Position numbers and translations under genes: made by a program. DNA of 64,000 bases from Edaphobacter lichenicola (lineage in GTDB: Bacteria; Acidobacteriota; Terriglobia; Terriglobales; Acidobacteriaceae): the NCBI RefSeq assembly GCF_014201315.1, contig NZ_JACHDY010000003.1, positions 434,001 to 498,000 on the forward strand, written 5' to 3'. The notes under the pieces are model-generated. The model was not told the origin of the DNA. It ran no database searches and saw only the letters and a program-made list of their open reading frames with translations. This document shows positions 8,996 to 16,617 of this stretch, piece by piece. Within the stretch, counting starts at the first letter, position 1; every line of letters starts with the position of its first letter.

Positions 8996-9088
8996 ATTCT
9001 CACGTGTCCGCTGATTCGAGGGGGCGCTTTGAACGCGGGTGCTATACTCGGCAAAATCTTCCGCCCCTAAGGGTTCATCGGCTTATTC

Positions 9089-10681
9089 ATGCTTTTCAAG
9101 GCTCGCAGTGCTGCAGTGTATGGGATTGACGCCCACATCATCGATGTAGAAGTCGATTTTTCCAACATCAAGTTAGACCAGGAACAGTTTCACACGGTGG
9201 GATTACCGGATGCGGCTGTGCGGGAGAGCCGTGACCGGGTGCGTTCTGCGATCAAGAACTCTGGTTTCGAGATTCCGCCGACGCGGATCACGATCAACCT
9301 GGCGCCCGCAGACCTCAAGAAAGAGGGTTCGGGGTTCGACCTGCCCATTGCAATCGGAATCCTGGGAGCCTATGGCTCACTGCACATCAAGGATCTGAGC
9401 GATTACTTGCTGGTGGGAGAGTTGGGTCTGGATGGCAGTCTGCGGGCAGTGCAGGGGATGCTGCCGATTGCGGTGGCTGCGCGCGCCAAAGGGATTCCGA
9501 ACCTCATTATTCCGGCGAGTAATGCGCGGGAGGCGGCGGTCGTTGAGGGTGTCAACGTTTATCCGGTGAAGTCGCTGCTGGAGGTGCGAGAGCTGTTGAA
9601 CTCGGCGGTGATGGGTGGCATCAAGGCGACTCCGCTCAAGGTGGAGACGACCGATCTTCTGAACGAGATGCAGCACTTTCCCTTCGACTTCAAAGACGTG
9701 CGTGGACAGCAGGTGGCGAAGCGTGCGCTCGAGGTGGCGGCCGCAGGTGGGCATAACATTTTGATGATTGGGCCGCCGGGCTCGGGCAAGACCATGCTGG
9801 CCAAGCGGCTGCCGTCTATTCTGGCTCCGCTCAGATTCGAAGAGGCGCTGGAGACGACGAAGATTCACTCGGTGGCGGGGGTTTTGGACTCTGAGCAGGG
9901 ATTGGTGGCGCATCGGCCGTTTCGTTCGCCACACCATACGATCTCGGACGCCGGTTTGATTGGCGGTGGGATGATGCCGCGGCCGGGTGAGGTGTCGCTG
10001 GCCCACAACGGGCTGCTCTTTCTGGATGAGCTGCCGGAGTTTCCGCGAAACGTGCTGGAGGTGCTGCGGCAGCCGTTGGAGGATGGCCATGTAACGATTG
10101 CCCGGGCGGCCATGAGCCTGAGTTTTCCGGCGCGGTTCATGCTTGCAGCAGCCATGAATCCTTGCCCTTGTGGATATTTCAACGACAAGTCCCGGGAGTG
10201 TATGTGTACGCCGCCGATGATCCAGCGGTATGTTTCGAAGGTCTCCGGGCCGTTGCTGGACCGGATTGATATTCATATCGAGGTTCCCGCGGTGCAATAT
10301 AAGGAGTTGCGGGGCGGCGCGGCGGCGGAGGGGTCGGAGCATATTCGGGCTCGCGTGCTGGCGGCGAGAGGGCGGCAACATGAGCGATTTGGTGCGGCTG
10401 CGGAGAGGACGAAAGGAACGGCAAAGGCGGCATCGCGGCAGATATTTTCTAATTCGCAGATGAATACGCAGCAGATACGTTCCTATTGCGAGTTGTCGTC
10501 CGATGCCGAACGACTGCTCGAACGGGCGATGCAGCAACAGGGGTTAAGTGCCCGGGCACATGACCGTATCTTGAAGGTAGCAAGGACGATAGCGGATCTG
10601 GGCGGCGAGCAGGATATAGCGGTGAAGCACATCGCCGAGGCTATTCAATACCGCACTTTGGACCGAAGCTATTGGTCATAG
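9089..10681 (+). CDS. comM: YifB/ComM family Mg-chelatase-like AAA+ ATPase
   Basis: Family members act as DNA helicases that help integrate incoming single strands during natural transformation. The 530-residue protein has the usual three parts: an N-terminal domain ([20 protein letters not shown], about 37-56), a Mg-chelatase-type AAA+ core with Walker [14 protein letters not shown] (about 228-240) and Walker [11 protein letters not shown], and a C-terminal domain with [19 protein letters not shown]. Cys residues in [10 protein letters not shown] match the family zinc-type motif. The DNA-uptake gene dprA is elsewhere in the window (41.7 kb), so both are not in one operon. Confidence 0.92.
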   Translation: MLFKARSAAVYGIDAHIIDVEVDFSNIKLDQEQFHTVGLPDAAVRESRDRVRSAIKNSGFEIPPTRITINLAPADLKKEGSGFDLPIAIGILGAYGSLHIKDLSDYLLVGELGLDGSLRAVQGMLPIAVAARAKGIPNLIIPASNAREAAVVEGVNVYPVKSLLEVRELLNSAVMGGIKATPLKVETTDLLNEMQHFPFDFKDVRGQQVAKRALEVAAAGGHNILMIGPPGSGKTMLAKRLPSILAPLRFEEALETTKIHSVAGVLDSEQGLVAHRPFRSPHHTISDAGLIGGGMMPRPGEVSLAHNGLLFLDELPEFPRNVLEVLRQPLEDGHVTIARAAMSLSFPARFMLAAAMNPCPCGYFNDKSRECMCTPPMIQRYVSKVSGPLLDRIDIHIEVPAVQYKELRGGAAAEGSEHIRARVLAARGRQHERFGAAAERTKGTAKAASRQIFSNSQMNTQQIRSYCELSSDAERLLERAMQQQGLSARAHDRILKVARTIADLGGEQDIAVKHIAEAIQYRTLDRSYWS

Positions 10682-10762
10682 ACATGGAGGCGAAGAAAAT
10701 CGCCGATAATTCTTTGTGATGGGACAAATGTATCCCGTTTCTGGGATTTCTTTATTCCGGGG

Positions 10763-10978
10763 TTACCGAAAAAAGTATTGACCTAGGGCGTCGAACAGTT
10801 TACTTTCCTTGAAGTCGTAGTTGCTCTGGGCCGGCCAGACTTTGAAGGACAGACCGGGTACTCTGCGATGATTTATGACTTGCCAGATTTTCTGGCGAGG
10901 CTCCTGTTTCACACCTGGGCGCGGCGAGCGCTGAATCCTACGGAAGAGACAGATTCGGCAAGGAACGCTATTTAGCAA
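10763..10978 (-). CDS. Possible small ORF or gene remnant
   Basis: An open frame of up to 71 residues ends in a protein-like stretch, SFKVWPAQSNYDFKESKLFD then ALGQYFFR, with GC-rich third positions like neighbouring genes. The N-terminal half (RRIQRSPRPGVKQEP) looks random and there is no ribosome site. It may be the surviving 3' end of a decayed gene. No family was recognised. The rest of 10682-11196 holds only this, the frame at 11011 and a palindrome. Confidence 0.25.
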   Translation of the reverse strand: MLNSVPCRICLFRRIQRSPRPGVKQEPRQKIWQVINHRRVPGLSFKVWPAQSNYDFKESKLFDALGQYFFR

Positions 10979-11010
10979 GCTGGGCAGTTTGTTCGGCTAG
11001 CAAACGCAAT

Positions 11011-11136
11011 ATGTCAGATATCATGAAAGTTGAGATTTCTGATGAATTTGCGGAGTCCCCGGACGGATTTTTGCGTCTAATGTATGAGGCTATTCACGGC
11101 AGCGGTCCTCGAAGATTGTTTGCCACATTTGAATGA
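11011..11136 (+). CDS. Possible 41-residue ORF
   Basis: ATG to TGA encodes 41 residues beginning MSDIMKVEISDEFAESPDGF and ending RRLFATFE. Composition is protein-like and mildly acidic, but no Shine-Dalgarno precedes the ATG and no family is recognised. It ends 60 bases before rpoZ. It could be a small unannotated protein or chance. Confidence 0.25.
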   Translation: MSDIMKVEISDEFAESPDGFLRLMYEAIHGSGPRRLFATFE

Positions 11137-11145
11137 TTTCGAGCG

Positions 11146-11159
11146 AGTTAGCGCTAACT
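11146..11159. promoter_or_regulatory. 14-bp perfect palindrome upstream of rpoZ
   Basis: AGTTAGCGCTAACT is its own reverse complement and lies 37 bases before the rpoZ ATG. It overlaps a TAACTA that could be part of a -10 region. It may be an operator; nothing more can be said from one site. Confidence 0.35.
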
Positions 11160-11196
11160 AGACGCTTCCGCTTCGGAAATTGAAAGGGAGAAAACT

Positions 11197-11418
11197 ATGC
11201 GCTCGGATCTTATTTTTGGAGCTCTCACGCACGTGAACAACCGCTACGAGCTTTGTCAACTGGCGTCGAAGGCGACGCGTAAGCTGCACAAGCCAAATAC
11301 GCGGTTGCAGGACACGACTAACGAAGTTCTGGACCGCTTCAAGGACACCATCCCCATGGATGAGTCTGGCGAAGCTGTCGTAGAAAAGGTACAATTGCAA
11401 GAGCGCCGCGCGGCTTAA
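11197..11418 (+). CDS. rpoZ: RNA polymerase omega subunit
   Basis: Omega stabilises assembly of beta-prime into RNA polymerase. The 73-residue product is within the usual 65-100 range. Its N-terminal half carries the family pattern (ALTHVNNRYELCQLASKATR, then KLHKP), equivalent to the R-[YF]-x-L-[VC]-x-x-A-x-x-R-A motif. A GAAAGGGAG ribosome site lies just before the ATG. Usual neighbours gmk and coaBC are absent; here it lies 173 bases upstream of rho. Confidence 0.85.
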   Translation: MRSDLIFGALTHVNNRYELCQLASKATRKLHKPNTRLQDTTNEVLDRFKDTIPMDESGEAVVEKVQLQERRAA

Positions 11419-11431
11419 CGCGCGGCTGTTT
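11405..11431 (+). terminator. Hairpin at the rpoZ stop codon
   Basis: GCCGCGCG (11405-11412) pairs with CGCGCGGC (11419-11426); the stop codon TAA lies in the loop. The tail TGTTTC is only partly T-rich, so this may be a weak terminator or a stabilising 3' hairpin. Confidence 0.45.
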
Positions 11432-11591
11432 CACCTCGTAACTCTACTTTCAAATAAAATCCCCTTATCCGCTCTACCACCCACCCGCATTCCAAGCTTC
11501 ATCAACCGGCCTTCCGCACGACCCCCTCGTCAAGCAGATCCCGCCTCAGTTCCAAACAATCCCTCCTAAAATTCAAATTTCCAGGTAAAAC

Positions 11592-12842
11592 ATGACTATT
11601 TCCGAGTTAAAAGAACACAATATCGCGGAGCTGGGTAAACTGGCACGCGGTCTCGACATCGCCGGAACCAGCGGTCTCCGCAAGCAAGACCTCATCTTCA
11701 AGATTCTGCAGGCGCAGAGCGAAAAAGAGGGCCATATCTTTGCGGAAGGCGTGCTTGAAATCCTGCCCGATGGTTACGGCTTCCTCCGCTCTCCTGATTA
11801 CAACTACCTGCCTGGTCCTGACGACATCTACGTTTCTCCCTCGCAGATTCGCAAGTTTGACCTAAAGACAGGGGACACGATCAGCGGCAATGTCCGTCCG
11901 CCGCACGAGGGTGAGAAGTACTTCGCTCTCGTCAAGATCGAGGCGATCAACTTCGAGTCGCCGGAAGAGACGCGAAATAAGATTCTGTTCGACAACCTCA
12001 CGCCTTTGTACGCCCAGGAGCGGGTGAAGATGGAGACGGTTCGCGAGCATATCTCGGGCCGCGTGATGGATCTGTTGACGCCGGTGGGCAAGGGGCAGCG
12101 CGGGTTGATTGTGGCTCCGCCACGTACTGGTAAGACGATGTTGCTGCAGTCGATTGCGAACAGCATTACGGCCAATCATCCGGAGGTGGTGCTGATCGTG
12201 TTGCTGATTGATGAGCGGCCGGAAGAAGTGACCGATATGCAGCGTTCGGTGAAGGGCGAGGTGATCTCTTCGACCTTCGATGAGCCGGCGGCGCGACACG
12301 TACAGGTTGCCGAGATGGTGATCGAGAAGGCTAAGCGGCTGGTGGAGCACAAGCGCGATGTGGTGATCCTGCTGGACTCGATTACTCGTCTGGCGCGTGC
12401 TTACAACACGATCGTTCCGCCTTCGGGCAAGGTGCTCTCAGGCGGTGTGGACTCGAATGCGCTGCAGAGGCCGAAGCGCTTCTTCGGTGCGGCTCGCAAC
12501 ATCGAGGAGGGCGGTTCGCTGACGATCATTGCGACTGCGCTCGTTGATACGGGCTCGCGCATGGATGAGGTGATCTTCGAGGAGTTCAAGGGAACCGGCA
12601 ACATGGAAGTGATTCTGGATCGCAAGCTGGTGGATAAGCGTGTGTTTCCGGCGATCGACATTCAGCGTTCCGGGACGCGTAAGGAAGAGCTGCTGATACC
12701 GAAGGAGGATCTGCAGCGAACCTGGATTCTGCGGAAGGTGCTCAATCCGCTGTCGCCTGTTGAAGCGATGGAGCTACTGACCGATAAGCTGGCGAAGACC
12801 CGGAATAATCAGGAGTTTCTACACAACATGAGCTCGATCTAA
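11592..12842 (+). CDS. rho: Transcription termination factor Rho
   Basis: Hexameric RNA helicase that ends transcription at unstructured C-rich sites. The 416-residue protein has the N-terminal Rho_N helix bundle ([20 protein letters not shown]), the RNA-binding cold-shock fold ([20 protein letters not shown], about 55-74), Walker A in [13 protein letters not shown] and Walker B in [16 protein letters not shown], followed by the Q- and R-loop region ([11 protein letters not shown]). No large insertion is present in the N-terminal part. It is monocistronic with a strong terminator. Confidence 0.97.
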   Translation: MTISELKEHNIAELGKLARGLDIAGTSGLRKQDLIFKILQAQSEKEGHIFAEGVLEILPDGYGFLRSPDYNYLPGPDDIYVSPSQIRKFDLKTGDTISGNVRPPHEGEKYFALVKIEAINFESPEETRNKILFDNLTPLYAQERVKMETVREHISGRVMDLLTPVGKGQRGLIVAPPRTGKTMLLQSIANSITANHPEVVLIVLLIDERPEEVTDMQRSVKGEVISSTFDEPAARHVQVAEMVIEKAKRLVEHKRDVVILLDSITRLARAYNTIVPPSGKVLSGGVDSNALQRPKRFFGAARNIEEGGSLTIIATALVDTGSRMDEVIFEEFKGTGNMEVILDRKLVDKRVFPAIDIQRSGTRKEELLIPKEDLQRTWILRKVLNPLSPVEAMELLTDKLAKTRNNQEFLHNMSSI

Positions 12843-12863
12843 CTTCGAGATAGTGAGTGCAAG

Positions 12864-12893
12864 AAGCGCGGCCTGTTGGCCGCGCTTTTTCTT
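12864..12893 (+). terminator. Intrinsic terminator after rho
   Basis: AGCGCGGCC (12865-12873) pairs with GGCCGCGCT (12878-12886), loop TGTT, followed by TTTTTCTTT. Nine GC-rich pairs plus a T-tract. Confidence 0.88.
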
Positions 12894-12958
12894 TGTGCTC
12901 GATGCGCTCTGATGTTTGCAGGTGGGTTAGTCGAGGGACCAGTCTCTTCTGCGGTCAG

Positions 12959-13618
12959 CTAGTAGCCGTTGGCGATCAGGAACTTCTCGGTGAGTGTGAA
13001 TTTTTCTGCGGAGTGCTGGCGTTCGGCGTACTTGCTCAGGACGTCTACCTCGATGTTGAGGGGGGCGCCGGGGGTGAGGGTGTGGAGGCTGGTGGCGGCG
13101 TAGGTGTGAGGGATGATGGCCGCCTCTACCACGTTGTCCACGATGGAGGCTACGGTGAGGCTGATGCCTTCAATGGTGATGGAGCCCTGGGGGACGACGT
13201 AGCGCGTGAGAGTGTCGGGGAGCTGGATGCGGAGACGCCAGTCTGTATCGGGCTGGTTGGGCGTGATGGGGGTGAGGGAGATGAGGGTCGCGGTTCCGTC
13301 GACGTGGCCCTGAACGACGTGGCCTCCCAGCGGCGAGCCCGCTGGTGTGGGGAGCTCGAGGTTGAGGATAGCGTCGGGCCGCAGGTGGGTGAGGGTGGTG
13401 CGGGCGATGGTCTCGGCAGCGAGGTCGGCGGAGAAGCGCGGGGGGAAGGCGTTCGGCTCGATACTGAGGGCGGTGAGGCAGACGCCGTTGACTGCGATGC
13501 TGTCGCCGGTGTTGAGGCGAGCGGTGAGCGTGGGCGAGGCGATGGTGATGCGGGTCGCTCCTGCGGTTGGGGTGATGGCTAGAAGCTTGCCGGTGGTTTC
13601 GATCAGGCCAGTGAACAT
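12959..13618 (-). CDS. ribE: Riboflavin synthase alpha chain
   Basis: Dismutates two 6,7-dimethyl-8-ribityllumazine molecules to riboflavin. The 219-residue protein shows the two tandem lumazine-binding half-domains: MFTGLIETTGKL and VNGVCLTAL in the first, GGHVVQGHVDGTA at the domain boundary and GSITIEGISLTVA in the second. It lies 41 bases downstream of ribD on the same strand, so the two likely form an operon. The gap between them holds a G-rich heptamer array. ribB/ribA and ribH are not in the window. Confidence 0.93.
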   Translation of the reverse strand: MFTGLIETTGKLLAITPTAGATRITIASPTLTARLNTGDSIAVNGVCLTALSIEPNAFPPRFSADLAAETIARTTLTHLRPDAILNLELPTPAGSPLGGHVVQGHVDGTATLISLTPITPNQPDTDWRLRIQLPDTLTRYVVPQGSITIEGISLTVASIVDNVVEAAIIPHTYAATSLHTLTPGAPLNIEVDVLSKYAERQHSAEKFTLTEKFLIANGY

Positions 13619-13625
13619 AAGTACA

Positions 13626-13665
13626 GGGTACAGGGAGTAGGGAATAGGGAGTAGAGGGCCTAGGG
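13626..13665 (+). repeat. G-rich heptamer array in the ribD-ribE gap
   Basis: GGG runs recur every 7 bases (13626, 13633, 13640, 13647), then at 13656 and 13663, with 4-base loops TACA, AGTA, AATA. This fits the four-run G-quadruplex pattern on the plus strand, the template strand of the rib genes. Confidence 0.6.
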
Positions 13666-14883
13666 CCTGGGCTGGAGTATGGGCCAGGGGTCGTGGAGGT
13701 AGCCGGTCACGCAGGCGTCGGTGCCGTAGTTAGCGCGGGTGATGCGATGGAGTGACTCTTCAAAGAGGTATGGGGAGCCTATGCCCTGGGCGAAGGGGAT
13801 CGCCTGGTCGCCTAGCTCGGTCTCGGCGTAGAGGAGGACGGCTTTGTCGACCAGGTTTTGCTGGAGGAAGGCGCCGTTCAAGTGGGAGCCGCACTCGAGC
13901 AGGAGGCTGAGGATGTTGCGCTCGGCTAGTGTGGAGAGGACCGAGGGGAGGCTGAGATGGCCATTGTGGCCAGGGATTGTCTCGACGTGGGCTCCCAGAT
14001 TCGTGAGCGCGGAGATTTTGGTCTCGGGAGCTGTTTTGCCGCAGAGGATGAGCAGATCGGGGTAGCCGGAGGTGTGGCCGTCGTCGACAGAGCGGACCAG
14101 CTGCGAGGAGAGCGGGATTCGCAGGTGTGTGTCAAGGATGACGCGGAGGAGTGGGCGGCGGCGGGGCAGCTTATTGGGTCCGAAGAGGCCACTGCGGTCG
14201 GTTAGTTGTGGATCGTCGGCGAGGACAGTGCCTATGCCGGTGAGGACTGCGTCGGCGGCGTGGCGGAGGAGTTGGACCTCGTAGCGGGCGGCGGGGCCGG
14301 TGAGCCAGTGGGGCTGGTTGGGGAAGCGGGAGGCTGGCGGGGGTGCGAGCTTGCCGTCGACCGAGAGCGCGGCCTTGAGGGTGACGAAGGGGGTGCGGTG
14401 CTGGATGAAGTGGGCGAAGGCGTCGTTGAGGTCGCGGGCCTGCTGCTGGAGGAGTCCGACGACGACCTCGATGCCTGCGGCGCGGAGTTTGGCTAGTCCC
14501 TGACCGCTGACCTGGGGGTTGGGGTCCTGGGTGGCGACGACGCAGCGACTGATGCCGGCGGCGATGAGGGCATCGGCGCAGGGGCCGGTGCGGCCGTGGT
14601 GGCTGCAGGGTTCGAGGGTGACGTAGGCGGTGGCTCCGGTGGTGGAGAAGCCGCGCTGGGCGGCTTGTTTGAGGGCTACGATCTCGGCGTGGTCGCGGTT
14701 GGCGTAGAGGTGGGCGCCTTCGCCGATGACCATAGGGGCGCCTCCGCCGACTGGCGTCCGGGTGAGGATGCAGCCTACCTGCGGGTTGGGCGAGGCCAGA
14801 CCGATGGACTCGGCGGCGAGCTTGAGGGCTCGCTGCATCAAGGCTTCATCCAGTGCGGCGCGAGTTGTTGCGGATAGTTCCAT
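13660..14883 (-). CDS. ribD: Bifunctional pyrimidine deaminase/reductase RibD
   Basis: Carries out two consecutive riboflavin steps: deamination of the pyrimidine ring and reduction of the ribosyl side chain. The N-terminal deaminase domain has the zinc ligands in RDHAEIVAL and EPCSHHGRTGPC; the C-terminal reductase starts near LKAALSVDGKLA and includes TGIGTVLADDPQLTDR. I start at ATG 14883 (MELSATTRAALDEA), 407 residues, because the frame upstream to 14946 runs into a repeat element. AGGA stands 3 bases before this ATG, close but usable. ribE follows. Confidence 0.9.
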   Translation of the reverse strand: MELSATTRAALDEALMQRALKLAAESIGLASPNPQVGCILTRTPVGGGAPMVIGEGAHLYANRDHAEIVALKQAAQRGFSTTGATAYVTLEPCSHHGRTGPCADALIAAGISRCVVATQDPNPQVSGQGLAKLRAAGIEVVVGLLQQQARDLNDAFAHFIQHRTPFVTLKAALSVDGKLAPPPASRFPNQPHWLTGPAARYEVQLLRHAADAVLTGIGTVLADDPQLTDRSGLFGPNKLPRRRPLLRVILDTHLRIPLSSQLVRSVDDGHTSGYPDLLILCGKTAPETKISALTNLGAHVETIPGHNGHLSLPSVLSTLAERNILSLLLECGSHLNGAFLQQNLVDKAVLLYAETELGDQAIPFAQGIGSPYLFEESLHRITRANYGTDACVTGYLHDPWPILQPRP

Positions 14884-14929
14884 TCGTTCCTGATACTGTT
14901 CCCGCTTGAGTTTTCTGCTACAGGGCTGT

Positions 14930-15200
14930 GGGGGTACCCCCCCCATATTACCCGCGTGTAAGTACCTTTATTTTAATAGACTTGCGAAGGGGTGGCTCTC
15001 CGTAAAAACTTCTATCTAAAGGACTTTCTTGCAGATTCCTGCATTCAAAGGGGTTAGCTCGTTAATCGAGAAAGGGCTCCGAAACTCGGAACCCTTTTCT
15101 CTTTCTCTACAAGTATAGCGGATTGGGCGTAACTGATACGTCACGCGAATCTCTTTGTCTGGCGCGGGTTTTGATGGGTTGGGGGCTTGACAGGGTTTTG
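14930..15200 (+). repeat. Composite intergenic repeat, copy 2
   Basis: Collinear with 8390-8640: GGGGGTACCCCCCCC palindrome, ATATTACCCGCGTGTAA, CCGTAAAAA block, TGCAGATTCCTGCATTCAAA then GGGGTTAGC, a hairpin (15071-15100), an AAGTATAG block, and an end module with GTCACGCGAATCTC running to GGGGGCTTGACA. The hairpin and end module also occur at 34017-34140. This stretch holds no gene. Confidence 0.65.
15071..15103. terminator. Hairpin within the composite repeat
   Basis: AAAGGGCTCCGA (15071-15082) pairs with TCGGAACCCTTT (15086-15097) with one mismatch, then TCTCTTTCTC. It is terminator-like, yet no plus-strand gene ends here, so it is probably part of the repeat unit. Confidence 0.45.
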
Positions 15201-15219
15201 ATCGTCAGCGGCTTAGGGC

Positions 15220-15440
15220 TTACTTCGAGTCTTTGTAAATGTTGAAGGCGAATTTGGTTCTGGGTGGATTTTTATGGAAGGGAGCGGGAAGGTGCAACAG
15301 CAGATTCGGAGTTCCCTCAAGCCCTGAACTCTCATTCGGTCTGTCGCAGAATCATCCATTTCTGACAATCCGACTTCCGGACCCGTGTGGCCTTTGTTAT
15401 CGATGAATTCTGGGTTCTTACAGCAGAGACAGCACGCACT
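15220..15440 (-). pseudogene. Decayed 3' end of an unidentified gene
   Basis: Two minus-strand frames join into one plausible C-terminus. One carries NPEFIDNKGHTGPEVGLSEM then DDSATD; the other continues RPNESSGLEGTPNLLLHLPA, PFHKNPPRTKFAFNIYKDSK and stops with TAA at 15220-15222. The switch falls near 15345. No start or ribosome site is visible, so only a 3' fragment seems to remain. Family not recognised; chance is possible. Confidence 0.33.
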
Positions 15441-15460
15441 GTCGGATGTCGATGGAGTCG

Positions 15461-16210
15461 TTACTCTCCTGGCGGATGCTCTTCGACGAACTGCTCCAGA
15501 GATGCTGCCTTGACTTTGCGAAGATCGGGGCGACCGGTATCTGAGAGTCCGGTGGAAATGAGAAATCTCGCAGCCATGTCTTGATAGAAAGGCGTGGCCT
15601 CGCCAAATTCGCCACCACCGAAGTAGCCGCAGCTGTCGCAGTCGGGGCAGGTAGCATCGTCGCGGTCGACATCGGAACAGATTGTCGTCCAATGGTGCTG
15701 CATGGCACCGGCGACGATGGCGGCTCGTGCGCCAAACTCCTTCCCCAGCAACTCCGGCGCTGCAGCTTTTTCATACCATGCAAGGAAGTGCTGGCGGTCG
15801 ATGTGGAGTATCCGAGGAGGCAAGTACGCAAGCGCATCTGGTGATGGCGTTTCGCTGGACAGGAGTATCAGATATTCGACGTCGTCGAATGCAGGGTTTT
15901 CGTGGTGGCCGTGCTTGAAATAATTTTTCCATTGTGTCTCCACTTCGGCCCAGAGCCAGCGTCGTTTGTGAAAGACCCGGTAGTCTGGCCCGCGGTTGAA
16001 AGGGCCTTCGACCTTGGTAAACCCGAGGCGAGTGAATTCTTCTTTCAGGTATTGCTGAGCCCATCGTTCCTGTAGCGCATCCTCATTGACCTGTTCCGCA
16101 GGAGAGGGTTGTGGGCGGAGTTCTACCAACCCATCCCGCCTCTTGGCAGACAGGGACTGCCACTGCATCAAGGTTTCCCAAGCACAAAACTCTTCGTCTA
16201 GCAGACTCAT
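15461..16210 (-). CDS. Uncharacterised protein with a possible PD-(D/E)XK nuclease core
   Basis: The 249-residue protein is not a named family that I recognise. A helical N-terminus (MSLLDEEFCAWETLMQWQSL) leads to NRGPDYRVFHKRRWLWAEVE (about 105-124), where GPD followed after a short gap by a hydrophobic strand and E-V-E resembles the active-site layout of PD-(D/E)XK nucleases, although the final Lys is absent. The C-terminal third has CPDCDSCGYFGGGEFG, a possible metal knuckle. I start at ATG 16210; the frame stays open to 16405 but that stretch reads as non-coding. It stands alone. Confidence 0.65.
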   Translation of the reverse strand: MSLLDEEFCAWETLMQWQSLSAKRRDGLVELRPQPSPAEQVNEDALQERWAQQYLKEEFTRLGFTKVEGPFNRGPDYRVFHKRRWLWAEVETQWKNYFKHGHHENPAFDDVEYLILLSSETPSPDALAYLPPRILHIDRQHFLAWYEKAAAPELLGKEFGARAAIVAGAMQHHWTTICSDVDRDDATCPDCDSCGYFGGGEFGEATPFYQDMAARFLISTGLSDTGRPDLRKVKAASLEQFVEEHPPGE

Positions 16211-16617
16211 ATGATCTCGATGTATATCCGTCCCCGAGTATACGGGCCCTGAAGCGTCTTGCCAGGTTGATACCGGCAAACGCGCTTCTGTTGATTTTGG
16301 CGGGCGTAAGGGCGAGGCTCGCAGGAGCTTGAAAGCTACCTGAGCGCTGAACCTCGATCTATTTAAACGGAAGATGCCCTCGCACCTTGATTGGGCGTAG
16401 ACCATAGCGACGCCGTTTCAGCTACAATCCTCGAACTTGAAAAAAGCAGTTTGCTTTGTTGCTGAAGACTCGGATGTTATGCGGTTGGAGTTGTGTAAGA
16501 CGTTCGGTCGGCATGAGGCAACTGGATTGTAGACAGGCATTCGGGGGAGCTTCTTCTTGCTCTCCTGTTGGCGGCAAAAGAACACGGTTCAGTCAGAGAG
16601 AGAAGGAATATCGGGCT

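Noticed and set aside
13620..13660. FMN riboswitch for the rib genes.
   Set aside because: The gap is only 41 bases and G-rich without the FMN aptamer; none is visible upstream of ribD either, where a repeat element lies.
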